Shown piece after piece: positions 16,585 to 24,957 of a stretch of DNA of 64,000 nucleotides (positions within the stretch are counted from its first letter, which is position 1; each line of letters begins with the position of its first letter). Below the pieces are notes generated by a model that was not told the origin of the DNA, made no database searches, and was given only the letters and a program-made list of their open reading frames with translations. This DNA is from JAFGRU01 sp016934985 (lineage in GTDB: Bacteria; Desulfobacterota; Desulfuromonadia; Desulfuromonadales; JAAYDE01), in assembly GCA_963665045.2 (NCBI GenBank), contig CAXXJQ010000003.1, positions 1,116,001-1,180,000 of the forward strand, read 5' to 3'. The translations under genes were made by a program, and so were the position numbers.

Positions 16585-17534
16585 GGCCGTTGCCTGTCAA
16601 GGGATTTGAAAACCCGGGGCCGGTGCGGCAGAATGCCCTCGGTGCGGAAAATCATCATCAGCATCATGGCGAGTCCGAAAAACCACATGCGCGCATTGGC
16701 AAAGCCGCGGAAGACCTCGGGCAGGCCGATGATGAGAAAGGTGCCCAGCAGAACCCCGGCGATGTTGCCCGAACCGCCCAGGATAACGATGATGAAGATC
16801 AGTACCGACTCCCAGAAGCTGAAGGACTCAGGCGAAATAATACTCATCTTTGAGGCATAAAGAGTTCCCGCCATTCCCGCCCAGGCAGCACCGACCATGA
16901 AGGCGTAGAGCTGATAGCGGCCGGTGTCGATGCCGCTTCCCTCGGCGGCTGTCATGTCCTCGCGCAGATAATCGAGAGCGCGGCCGAAGCGGGAATTTTT
17001 GAGGCGGTAGAAGAGGAAGATGGTAACCGCGACGAAACCCCAGATAAGGTAGAAGAACTCCTGCGGCTTGCGGATCTTGAAGCCGAACAGGACCGGGCGG
17101 TCGATGCCGAAGATGCCGTTGGGCCCCCCGGTAAGGCCGAAAACGTCGTTAATGAGGGCGATGCGCAGGATTTCACCGACGCCGACGGTGACGATGAGGA
17201 GATAATCGCCGCGCAGATGCACCACCGGACGGGCGACAAGGAGGCCGGCGATTCCCGCGACAATGCCGCTGACCGGCAGAGCCCAGAGGATGGGCAGACC
17301 GAACTGGGTGTTGAGATAGGCAGCCGTGTAGGCGCCGACGGCGAAAAAGGCGGCGTGGCCCATGTTGTAGAGGCCAGCGTCGCCCAGGATGATGTTGAGG
17401 CTCAGAGCGAGAATAGCGTAAAGGCCGACACTGTTGAGGACATCGACCCAGTAGGAGTTGAGATAGAGGGGCGCTGTTGCCAGGATCAGTGCGAAAGCCG
17501 AATAGAGAAAGAGCTTGTACTTCTCATTCATCAT
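16581..17534 (-). CDS. livM: Branched-chain amino acid ABC transporter permease LivM (system 1)
   Basis: About 317 residues, highly hydrophobic, with G-D-A-G-L-Y-N-M-G-H-A-A-F-F-A-V-G-A-Y and LTGGPNGIFGI, typical of LivM. The frame extends upstream to 17753 through arginine-rich sequence overlapping livH; the real start is ATG at 17534, giving the common ATGA overlap with the livH stop. Confidence 0.93.
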   Translation of the reverse strand: MMNEKYKLFLYSAFALILATAPLYLNSYWVDVLNSVGLYAILALSLNIILGDAGLYNMGHAAFFAVGAYTAAYLNTQFGLPILWALPVSGIVAGIAGLLVARPVVHLRGDYLLIVTVGVGEILRIALINDVFGLTGGPNGIFGIDRPVLFGFKIRKPQEFFYLIWGFVAVTIFLFYRLKNSRFGRALDYLREDMTAAEGSGIDTGRYQLYAFMVGAAWAGMAGTLYASKMSIISPESFSFWESVLIFIIVILGGSGNIAGVLLGTFLIIGLPEVFRGFANARMWFFGLAMMLMMIFRTEGILPHRPRVFKSLDRQRP

Positions 17535-18436
17535 ATTTTGTCGGCCACCCTTTCGCCCAGAATGCCGGTAGGACGGACAATGAGAATGACAATGAGCACG
17601 CAGAAAGCGATGGCATCTTTCCAGGCGATGGAGATATAGGCCGCTCCCAAGGCCTCGATAACACCGAGCAGGAGGCCGCCGACCATGGCGCCGGGGATGT
17701 TGCCGATGCCGCCAAGAATAGCTGCGGTGAATGCCTTGAGCCCATAAACCCAACCCATGGTGAAGTTGACCTGGCCGTAGTAGAGGCCGACCATGAGGCC
17801 TGCCACGCCGCCCAGGCCCGGACCGACGAGAAAGACGATCATGATGACCTGATTGACGTTGATGCCCATTAATTTGGCTGCGCCCTGATCGATGGCCGCC
17901 GCCCGGATGGCAGTGCCGAGACGGGTTTTTTGAATAAACAGATAAAGCCCGGCCATGAGGAGCAGAGAGGCGGTCAGGATCAGAATCCGCACCAGAGGTA
18001 CCGGCAGACCGAAAATATGAAGCGTGGTGCGTGGCAGGATATCAAGGGGGTAGACATAGTTTTTGGCCCCGTAGATGAGCATGATGGTGTTCTGCAGGAA
18101 GATGGAAGCACCCAGCGCGGAGACCACGGCGGATAAACGGTGGGAGTCGCGCAGGGGCCGGTAGGCGGCACGCTCCAGCAAAGCCCCGGCGATGCCGACA
18201 AAGCCGGTTACCATGATAGCCAGGACAATGAGGCCAAGAACGGCGCCCAAATGACCGGAAAGCCCCAGGGAAGTCAGCAGGGTCAGGCCCAGGTAGGCTC
18301 CCAGGGTAAATAGATCGCCATGGGCGAAGTTGATGAGTTTGAGAACCCCGTAGACCATGGTATACCCGAGGGCGATGAGGGCGTAAATGCCACCCACGGC
18401 CAGGCCGTTGGTCAACTGCTGGAAGAACTCTTCCAT
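17531..18436 (-). CDS. livH: Branched-chain amino acid ABC transporter permease LivH (system 1)
   Basis: 301 residues with LivH hallmarks: GLAVGGIYALIALGYTMVYG near the N-terminus, then INFAHGDLFTLGAYLGL, and G-G-I-G-N-I-P-G-A-M-V-G-G in the C-terminal half. AAAGGAAG lies just ahead of ATG. About 250 bases separate it from livK, containing a strong hairpin. Confidence 0.94.
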   Translation of the reverse strand: MEEFFQQLTNGLAVGGIYALIALGYTMVYGVLKLINFAHGDLFTLGAYLGLTLLTSLGLSGHLGAVLGLIVLAIMVTGFVGIAGALLERAAYRPLRDSHRLSAVVSALGASIFLQNTIMLIYGAKNYVYPLDILPRTTLHIFGLPVPLVRILILTASLLLMAGLYLFIQKTRLGTAIRAAAIDQGAAKLMGINVNQVIMIVFLVGPGLGGVAGLMVGLYYGQVNFTMGWVYGLKAFTAAILGGIGNIPGAMVGGLLLGVIEALGAAYISIAWKDAIAFCVLIVILIVRPTGILGERVADKI

Positions 18437-18628
18437 GGCTTCCTTTCTTTAACCTGCCTCCATGAGTTATCAACGGATATCGGCATAAGTCATCGGCCAG
18501 TCTAATCCTTCCAAAAATTACCGGCGAAGCTGAGGGTGCGCCTCCGATTATTGGAAATCTTATCCGACTCAGTTACTTACACTTTTCAACCGCTAAAACC
18601 CAGGAATGAAGGTTTGACACACAAAATC

Positions 18629-18655
18629 AGGCGGCCCGCACATGGCGGGCCGCCT
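18629..18655 (-). terminator. Intercistronic hairpin between livK and livH
   Basis: Perfect 11-bp stem AGGCGGCCCGC / GCGGGCCGCCT with a five-base loop, 35 bases after the livK stop, followed on the minus strand by only a weak T stretch (GATTTTGTG). It probably acts as a partial terminator or 3'-end stabiliser that keeps livK message more abundant than livHMGF (inference). Confidence 0.65.
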
Positions 18656-18689
18656 AAATGTAGCGCCGTTTTCAGACCGGCGATATTTC

Positions 18690-19817
18690 TTATTTATCCT
18701 GGAGGATGAATTTGCCTTCCGCATCGATGCGGTATACGCGGTAGACTTCGCCGACCCGGTCGCCTTTGGTGTTGAAGGCGATTTTGCCGGTCAAGCCGGA
18801 AACCTTTTGCGTGCCCGCATGGAGAAATTCAGCGAGTTTTTCGGGATCGGTGGTTTTGGCGGCCTTGACGCCTTCGGTAATGGTCAGGAAACCGTCCCCG
18901 GAAAGGACAGCCCAGATGGAGCCGGGATAGCTGCCGTACTTGGCTTTATAGGCTTTGAGGAAATCCTTGGATTTGGCGAAGGCCAGATCCTGCGGCACCG
19001 GGGGGCTGAGGAAGTAGTAGCCTTCGGCCGCTTTGGCGCCGGCAATCTTGACGAGATCGGGGTTGTTGGTTGCGTCACCGCCGATAAAGGGGACATTCCA
19101 GGCCATTTCCATTTTCTGGCGCAGAATGAGGCCGAGTTCGGGATAATAACCGGTGAAAAAGACGACATCGGGATTGGCGGCTTTCATTTTGGTGAGAATG
19201 GCCGTATAATCTCTCTCTCCCGGGGTCAGGGCATCGAAGAAAACGATGGAATTGCTGGTTTTTTCGAGCAGTCCCTTGGTTTCTTCCGCCAGGCCTTTAG
19301 CGTAGCTGGTGTTGTCATGGAGAATAGCGACCTTGCCGAAGCCGAGGCCCTTGATGGTCTGGGCTGCTACGCGGCCCTGCTCGTCATCCCGCGGCGAAGT
19401 GCGGAAGAAATACTTGAGGCCTTTTTCGGTCAGGCGGATGGCGGTTGAACCGTTGGCCACCTGAAGGATGGAAAAATCATCATAGATGGCCTGGGACGCT
19501 TCGGTGACGGAAGACCCGTAGGTGCCGATGACGGCAATCACTTCCTGGGTGGCGAGGCGCTGGGCCGCCAGGGATGCGGTGCGGGGATCGCCGCCGTCGT
19601 CTTCGGCGATTACTTCGATCTGTTGACCGAGAAGGCCGCCATTGGCGTTGATTTCATCAGCAAGGAGGTTGACGATATTCTTCATCTCCTCGCCTTCACT
19701 GGCCCAGGAGCCGGTCAGAGGGGCCATGAGGCCGATTTTGATGGTATCGGCCATGGATATGCCGGCACCTGTGGCGACAAACAGAACAGCCAGTAACAGA
19801 GTAGAGAATCGTTTCAT
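18690..19817 (-). CDS. livK: Branched-chain amino acid ABC transporter binding protein LivK (system 1)
   Basis: 375 residues. A signal peptide (M-K-R-F-S-T-L-L-L-A-V-L-F) ends near A-D-T-I-K-I-G, where the mature type-I periplasmic binding fold begins (GLMAPLTGSWASEG). The segments GTYGSSVTEA and YYPELGLILRQKM are typical of LivK-like proteins. The frame runs upstream to 19913, but ATG at 19817 with AAAGGAG upstream is clearly the start. It binds a branched-chain or similar amino acid in the periplasm. Confidence 0.93.
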   Translation of the reverse strand: MKRFSTLLLAVLFVATGAGISMADTIKIGLMAPLTGSWASEGEEMKNIVNLLADEINANGGLLGQQIEVIAEDDGGDPRTASLAAQRLATQEVIAVIGTYGSSVTEASQAIYDDFSILQVANGSTAIRLTEKGLKYFFRTSPRDDEQGRVAAQTIKGLGFGKVAILHDNTSYAKGLAEETKGLLEKTSNSIVFFDALTPGERDYTAILTKMKAANPDVVFFTGYYPELGLILRQKMEMAWNVPFIGGDATNNPDLVKIAGAKAAEGYYFLSPPVPQDLAFAKSKDFLKAYKAKYGSYPGSIWAVLSGDGFLTITEGVKAAKTTDPEKLAEFLHAGTQKVSGLTGKIAFNTKGDRVGEVYRVYRIDAEGKFILQDK

Positions 19818-19953
19818 TGGTTGTGCTCCTTTTCGAAAAAAGAGATTGCCCGGGAAATTTTGGCAATCTGAATTAGTGCATGGATTCGTGCGATATGGCC
19901 CGGACTTACACAATTTTACGCCCCTGCCCCACGGATTCAGATTATAAAAACAC

Positions 19954-19977
19954 CGGCTGCAATCGGCAGCCGCCTTT
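19954..19977. terminator. Hairpin with T-runs on both sides between the divergent liv operons
   Basis: CGGCTGC / GCAGCCG with loop AATCG; plus-strand continuation CCTTTTTG, minus-strand continuation GTGTTTTTAT. No gene ends here: livK starts to the left and livH of system 2 to the right. It may be a leader terminator of one operon or end a small RNA. Confidence 0.5.
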
Positions 19978-20059
19978 TTGACGGCCCGTTAATATATTCA
20001 AAATAAAAAAATTTAAATTTTCAAATTTAATAAAAATATCCGATATTCCTTTTTTCAGT

Positions 20060-20088
20060 TTGACTTTATAAAAGGATTAACAAAATAT
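20060..20088 (+). promoter_or_regulatory. Possible sigma-70 promoter of liv system 2
   Basis: TTGACT (20060-20065), a 17-base spacer and AAATAT (20083-20088), about 70 bases before the start of livH 2. The -35 is good and the -10 is weak, so this is a candidate only. Confidence 0.35.
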
Positions 20089-20160
20089 GTCAAGTCTACT
20101 GATGGCTGCCGGATTACACCCGGTTTAGCCGCGTAATTATTAAGAAAAGGTAGAAGTTTT

Positions 20161-21036
20161 TTGCAGTCGTTTAATGATTTCATGCAATTTGTTTTTTCGG
20201 GGCTGACCAACGGCTCCGTCTATGCGCTTATCGCCCTCGGTTTCTGCGTGGTCCACAATACCATGGGGATCGTCAACTTTACCCAGGTCGATTTCGTCTC
20301 CTTCGGGGGTATGCTTCTCTACACTTCCCTTTTTGCTGTTGGCCTGCCCATGCCGGCAGCTTTTCTCGGCGCCATCTTCGGCGCGGCCCTCGCCGGCATG
20401 CTGGTGGAGCGCGTCGGCATCCGACCTTCCAAAACCGACAACCACTTGGTACTGATCTTTCTGACCATCGGCCTCTCCATTATCCTGCGCGGCATTATGA
20501 AAATTGTCTGGGGAAAGAACCGCATGGCCGTTCCTCCCCTTACGGCGGACAAGCCTGTTCACATTCTGGGAGCGACGGTGCTGCCGCAGATAATCTGGAT
20601 TCTGCTTCTCACCCTGATTGCTGTTGCGGTGCTGGCCTGGTTTTTCCGCTGCACTTCCATGGGCCTGTGTATGCGCGGAGTGGCATCCAATCCGACGGCG
20701 GCGGCCCTGGTGGGTCTCAACGTCAACCGCATCAAGGCGGTAAGTTTCGCCATTGCCGGCGGCCTCGGCGGTCTCGCCGGGGTTCTGATCACCCCCATTA
20801 CCACCCTCAGCTACGATGTTGGCGTTCTCCTCGGCCTAAAAGGCTTTGCTGCTGCTATTCTCGGCGGTTTCGGCTCTTTTCCCGGTGCGGTTCTCGGTGG
20901 CCTGACCCTGGGTCTCCTTGAGTCCTTCTCCGCCGCCTACTTCAGCAGCGCCTACAAGGATGTCACCGCTTTCGGGATCCTCCTGCTGGTGCTTTTTATC
21001 AAGCCGCAGGGATTTCTCGGCAAGGGTCGCCATTAG
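20161..21036 (+). CDS. livH: Branched-chain/aromatic substrate ABC transporter permease LivH (system 2)
   Basis: 291 residues from TTG at 20161 (ATG at 20182 is an alternative). GLTNGSVYALIALGFCVVHNT, MGIVNFTQVDFVSFGGML and G-G-F-G-S-F-P-G-A-V-L-G-G define a LivH-type permease. It is clearly divergent from system 1 LivH. It opens a plus-strand operon livH-livM-livG-(livF::ligase)-livK. Confidence 0.92.
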   Translation: MQSFNDFMQFVFSGLTNGSVYALIALGFCVVHNTMGIVNFTQVDFVSFGGMLLYTSLFAVGLPMPAAFLGAIFGAALAGMLVERVGIRPSKTDNHLVLIFLTIGLSIILRGIMKIVWGKNRMAVPPLTADKPVHILGATVLPQIIWILLLTLIAVAVLAWFFRCTSMGLCMRGVASNPTAAALVGLNVNRIKAVSFAIAGGLGGLAGVLITPITTLSYDVGVLLGLKGFAAAILGGFGSFPGAVLGGLTLGLLESFSAAYFSSAYKDVTAFGILLLVLFIKPQGFLGKGRH

Positions 21037-21063
21037 CGGGTTATGTAGATAAAAGGATTTGCC

Positions 21064-22059
21064 ATGAGTGCCAAGGATAAAATACTTTATTTCATCTGGC
21101 TGCACCGCACCGGCCTCACGGTCGGAGCGCTCGGGCTCGTCCTCGGGTTCTATCCCCTTTTCCAGGACAACCCTTATTTCCTCGGAATATCTAATCTCAT
21201 CGGCATTTACCTGATCGTCACTATCGGCCTCAATCTGTTTATCGGTTACGCCGGCCAGATTTCCCTCGGTCATGCCGGCTTTGTCGCCCTGGGTGCCTAC
21301 GGCTCGGCCATCCTGACCGCTGACCTGGGCTGGAATCCCTGGCTGGCCCTGATCATTGTTGCTTTGCTGGTGGGCCTCGCGGCCCTGCTTGTGGGCATCC
21401 CCACCCTGCGCCTCTCTGGCCACTACCTGGCCATGGCCACCCTTGGCTTCAATATCGTCATCTATACCATCCTTATTCAATGGGACAAGATAACCGGCGG
21501 GCCCAGCGGTTTTGCCGGCATTCCCCCGCTTTCGGTTTTCGGCATGCCCATTGATGACGAGTTGCGCTTTCACTACGTCATCTGGCCATTGGCAATCATT
21601 TTTCTGACCCTTGCCCTTAATCTGGTAAGAAGCGGCCTGGGCCTCGGCCTGGCGGCCCTGGCCCAGAATGAAACCGCAGCCTCGGCCCTCGGCATCAAGG
21701 TCAGCCGCGCCAAGATCCAGGTTTTTGTCCTTTCGGCGGTTCTGGCGTCAGTCGGCGGCAGCCTCTTCGCCCATTGCTTCACCTTTGTCAATCCCCACTC
21801 CTTCAGTATTTTTACCTCCCTCGAACTGGTGACCATGGTGGTGATCGGTGGCCTAGGTTCGGTGTGGGGCAGCCTGTTCGGCACGGCATTGATTGTCCTC
21901 ATGCCGGAATACCTGGAGTTTTTTGAGACTTATAAGGATATTATTCACGGCTTGATATTGGTGGTGGTTCTGACGGTTTTTCCCCAGGGATTGATCAGTG
22001 GCCTGCGCGACATGGCCCGTTTAAAAATTTTACAAAGGCGTGACATTGCTCAGCATTGA
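21064..22059 (+). CDS. livM: Branched-chain/aromatic substrate ABC transporter permease LivM (system 2)
   Basis: 331 residues with the LivM motifs NLFIGYAGQISLGHAGFVAL, ITGGPSGFAGIPPL and VIGGLGSVWGSLFG. ATG at 21064 has AAAAGGA a few bases upstream. Its 3' end overlaps livG 2 by 20 bases, consistent with translational coupling. Confidence 0.92.
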   Translation: MSAKDKILYFIWLHRTGLTVGALGLVLGFYPLFQDNPYFLGISNLIGIYLIVTIGLNLFIGYAGQISLGHAGFVALGAYGSAILTADLGWNPWLALIIVALLVGLAALLVGIPTLRLSGHYLAMATLGFNIVIYTILIQWDKITGGPSGFAGIPPLSVFGMPIDDELRFHYVIWPLAIIFLTLALNLVRSGLGLGLAALAQNETAASALGIKVSRAKIQVFVLSAVLASVGGSLFAHCFTFVNPHSFSIFTSLELVTMVVIGGLGSVWGSLFGTALIVLMPEYLEFFETYKDIIHGLILVVVLTVFPQGLISGLRDMARLKILQRRDIAQH

Positions 22060-22810
22060 CCATCTGACCAAAAATTTTGGCGGGCTTCCGGCTCTCAACG
22101 ACGTGAGTTTCGACTGCCCGACGGGTAGGATCACGACCCTTATCGGCCCAAACGGTGCCGGCAAGTCGACCCTTATCAACTGCGTCACCGGGGTCCTTGT
22201 GCCGGATAAAGGGAGCGTCCGTCTTGAAGGCACCGAGATCGGCCGTGAACCCAGTTACCGAATCCCCTATCACGGCATTGCCAGGACCTTTCAAAATCTT
22301 GCTCTCTTCCCCCGTCTCTCGGTGCTTGAAAATGTCCTCAGCGGCCTGACCGTGGAGGCTGAAACCGGCTTTCTGAAATCCATATTCCGGCCGCCGGCAA
22401 CCCGCAATCATGAGCGGCGCCTGCGCCTCAAGGCCATGGAGATGCTCGACCGTTTCGTCCTGGCGGGCAAAGCCGACTGGCCGGTCGGGGAGCTTTCCTA
22501 TGGGGACCGCAAAAGAGTGGAGATGGCCCGTGCCCTGGTTTCCGGACCGCGGATTCTCTTTCTGGACGAGCCGGTTGCCGGGCTCAATGCCGAAGAATCG
22601 GCGGCCATCGGTGAAGAGATCTGCCGGTTGCGGAATCTCGGCCTGACCATCCTGCTTGTTGAGCATGACATGGATCTGGTCATGGCGGTCTCCGACGGCA
22701 TTGTCGTCCTCGACAGCGGAGAGCTCATCGCCCAGGGCTCGCCGGAGGAAATCCGCCACAATCCCAAGGTCATCGAGGCCTACCTGGGGCGCATGAGCGT
22801 GACGGCTTAG
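22040..22810 (+). CDS. livG: Branched-chain/aromatic substrate ABC transporter ATPase LivG (system 2)
   Basis: 256 residues. Walker A GPNGAGKST, signature LSYGDRKRVEMARA, Walker B ILFLDEPVAGLN, H-switch VEHDMD. The start is GTG at 22040 inside the livM 3' end. Nine bases separate its stop from the fused livF gene. Confidence 0.92.
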   Translation: MTLLSIDHLTKNFGGLPALNDVSFDCPTGRITTLIGPNGAGKSTLINCVTGVLVPDKGSVRLEGTEIGREPSYRIPYHGIARTFQNLALFPRLSVLENVLSGLTVEAETGFLKSIFRPPATRNHERRLRLKAMEMLDRFVLAGKADWPVGELSYGDRKRVEMARALVSGPRILFLDEPVAGLNAEESAAIGEEICRLRNLGLTILLVEHDMDLVMAVSDGIVVLDSGELIAQGSPEEIRHNPKVIEAYLGRMSVTA

Positions 22811-22819
22811 AGGTATACT

Positions 22820-24910
22820 ATGCTTAAAATTGAAAACCTTTTCGTGCATTACGGGCCCGCCCAGGCCCTCGACGGTGTCACCCTCGACATTGCCAAGGGC
22901 GGAACCGTGGCTTTGGTCGGAGCCAACGGGGCCGGGAAGAGTACCCTTCTCAAGACGATCATGGGGGTCCTGCGGCCCAGTGCCGGGGAGATTTATCTTG
23001 AAGGGGAAAAAATTACCCGTTTGAGTTCGACCCGTATCGTACGCAAAGGGGTAGCCCTGTCACCCGAAGGGCGGGAGCTGTTCGGAGAACTTACCGTCCG
23101 GGAAAACCTTTGCCTCGGCGTTGCCAACCAGCGCCTTGAACGGGCTGAGCTGGAGAGCCGCATTGCCACCATGCTCAATTACTTCCCTCCCCTGCAGAAC
23201 CGTTTGCAGCAGCTGGCAGGGACCCTTTCCGGGGGGGAGCAGCAGATGGTTGCCATGGGGCGGGCCCTTATGTCCCAACCCCGCCTGCTTTTGCTGGATG
23301 AGCCAAGCCTGGGTCTTTCCCCTTTAATTACTGACCAGTTATTTGATATTATCCGGCAGGTGGCAAGGGGCGGCACGACGATTCTGCTGGTTGAACAGAA
23401 CGCTGCCCGTGCCTTGTCGGCTTCACAGAAAGCCTATCTGCTAGCCAACGGCAGAATTGTCGATTCGGGCAAGAGTGAAGATTTGCTTAACGACCCTCAA
23501 CTGCGGCGCACCTTCCTTGGCGCCGGGTCGGAGAACAATCCCGATGCCAGCCGCCTTGGGGCATCGGGCCTGACCAACATCAGATTGGAGAAAAACCGCA
23601 TGGACCAGAGTATTTTCCAGCCTTCCTTCCGTGATGAAGACGAACTTGCGGCCCATCAACTTAAAGGCCTGCAATGGACAGTTAAACACGCTTATGAGGG
23701 GTCGAGCTTTTATCGCGATCACTTCGATGGTGCCGCCATCAGGCCTGGTGACATCCGCAGTTTGAAGGATATTGAAAAGCTTCCCTTCACCACGGCGGAG
23801 GATCTGCGCGACGGCTACCCCTTCCCTCTGCGTGCCGTGCCCTTTGAGCAGATCGTCAGGATTCACGCCAGTTCCGGTACCACCGGTAAGCGCAAGGTTC
23901 TCTGTTATACCCAGAAGGATGTCGACGACTGGGCTCATTTTTTTGCCCGCGGCTATGCCATGGCAGGCGTCACCCCCCTTGACCGTATTCAGATAGCGGT
24001 CGGCTACGGGGTATGGACTGCCGGACTCGGCTTTCAGCTCGGCTGCGAGAAGATAGGTGCCATGGCGGTTCCTGTCGGTCCCGGCAATGTCGACATGCAG
24101 TGCCAGTTCCTGGTCGATTTTCAGTCGACGGTCTTCTGCAGCACCGCTTCTATGGCCCTGCTTATGGCCGAGGAGGTTCATCATCGCGGGCTGGCCGGCA
24201 AGATCAACGTGAAAAAGATTATCTATGGTTCCGAGCGCTCCTCACGTGGCATGCGCCGCAAGATATCCGAACTGTTCGGTGGTGCAGAACTATTTGATAT
24301 CCCAGGCTTGACGGAGCTTTATGGCCCCGGGACCGGCATGGAATGTTCGCAGCACGACTGCATCCATTACTGGGGTGATTATTATCTCCTGGAAATCATC
24401 GATCCCGACACCCTCCAACCGCTTCCTCCCGGCGAATGGGGAGAGATGGTGGTCACCACCCTGTGCAAGGAGGCGGCGCCACTTATCCGTTACCGCACCC
24501 GCGATATCACCCGCATCATTCCTGAACGCTGCCCATGCGGGTCGATACTTCCCCGCCATTCTCGCATCAAGGGGCGCACTGACGATATGTTTATTTTCCG
24601 CGGGGTCAATATCTATCCCTCAAGTATTGACGATATCGTCTCCCATGTTCCGGGTCTCGGGTCTGAATACCAGGTTCATCTCAGCCGTGACGAGGAATCC
24701 GGACGTGATGCCATGGAGGTGGTTGTCGAAAAGGGTAAAGGAGTTGAAAAAGGCCGTATCCCGGAAATCACCGCCGAGCTGAGCCACCAGATCAAAAAGC
24801 AGCTCCTAGTCTCAACCGCTATCAAGGTCGTCGATTACGGTGACCTGCCCCGTTCCGAACGTAAAAGTCAAAGAATTTTCGACAAACGGATTCAAGATTC
24901 GATTGTGTGA
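22820..24910 (+). CDS. Fusion of LivF ATPase with phenylacetate-CoA ligase-like adenylating enzyme
   Basis: 696 residues in one open frame. Residues 1 to about 235 are a complete LivF ATPase (GANGAGKST, SGGEQQMVAMGRA, LLLLDEPSLGLSP, V-E-Q-N). A linker of about 25 residues follows. From residue 261 (M-D-Q-S-I-F) to the end is a full PaaK-type aryl-CoA ligase: H-A-S-S-G-T-T-G-K-R-K-V (ATP loop), L-T-E-L-Y-G-P-G, RYRTRDITRIIPERCPCG, GRTDDMFIFRGVNIYP and a conserved C-terminal lobe. In other organisms these are separate neighbouring genes. An internal ATG at 23600 has GGAG 9 bases upstream, so a free ligase could also be made. The pairing suggests uptake coupled to CoA activation of an aromatic acid (inference). 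An assembly error that removed a stop cannot be excluded but is less likely because the linker is in frame and reads naturally. Confidence 0.88.
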   Translation: MLKIENLFVHYGPAQALDGVTLDIAKGGTVALVGANGAGKSTLLKTIMGVLRPSAGEIYLEGEKITRLSSTRIVRKGVALSPEGRELFGELTVRENLCLGVANQRLERAELESRIATMLNYFPPLQNRLQQLAGTLSGGEQQMVAMGRALMSQPRLLLLDEPSLGLSPLITDQLFDIIRQVARGGTTILLVEQNAARALSASQKAYLLANGRIVDSGKSEDLLNDPQLRRTFLGAGSENNPDASRLGASGLTNIRLEKNRMDQSIFQPSFRDEDELAAHQLKGLQWTVKHAYEGSSFYRDHFDGAAIRPGDIRSLKDIEKLPFTTAEDLRDGYPFPLRAVPFEQIVRIHASSGTTGKRKVLCYTQKDVDDWAHFFARGYAMAGVTPLDRIQIAVGYGVWTAGLGFQLGCEKIGAMAVPVGPGNVDMQCQFLVDFQSTVFCSTASMALLMAEEVHHRGLAGKINVKKIIYGSERSSRGMRRKISELFGGAELFDIPGLTELYGPGTGMECSQHDCIHYWGDYYLLEIIDPDTLQPLPPGEWGEMVVTTLCKEAAPLIRYRTRDITRIIPERCPCGSILPRHSRIKGRTDDMFIFRGVNIYPSSIDDIVSHVPGLGSEYQVHLSRDEESGRDAMEVVVEKGKGVEKGRIPEITAELSHQIKKQLLVSTAIKVVDYGDLPRSERKSQRIFDKRIQDSIV

Positions 24911-24957
24911 TTTGAAATGTATTGTTAACCCTGAAAATAGGAAGAGGAGAGGACATT

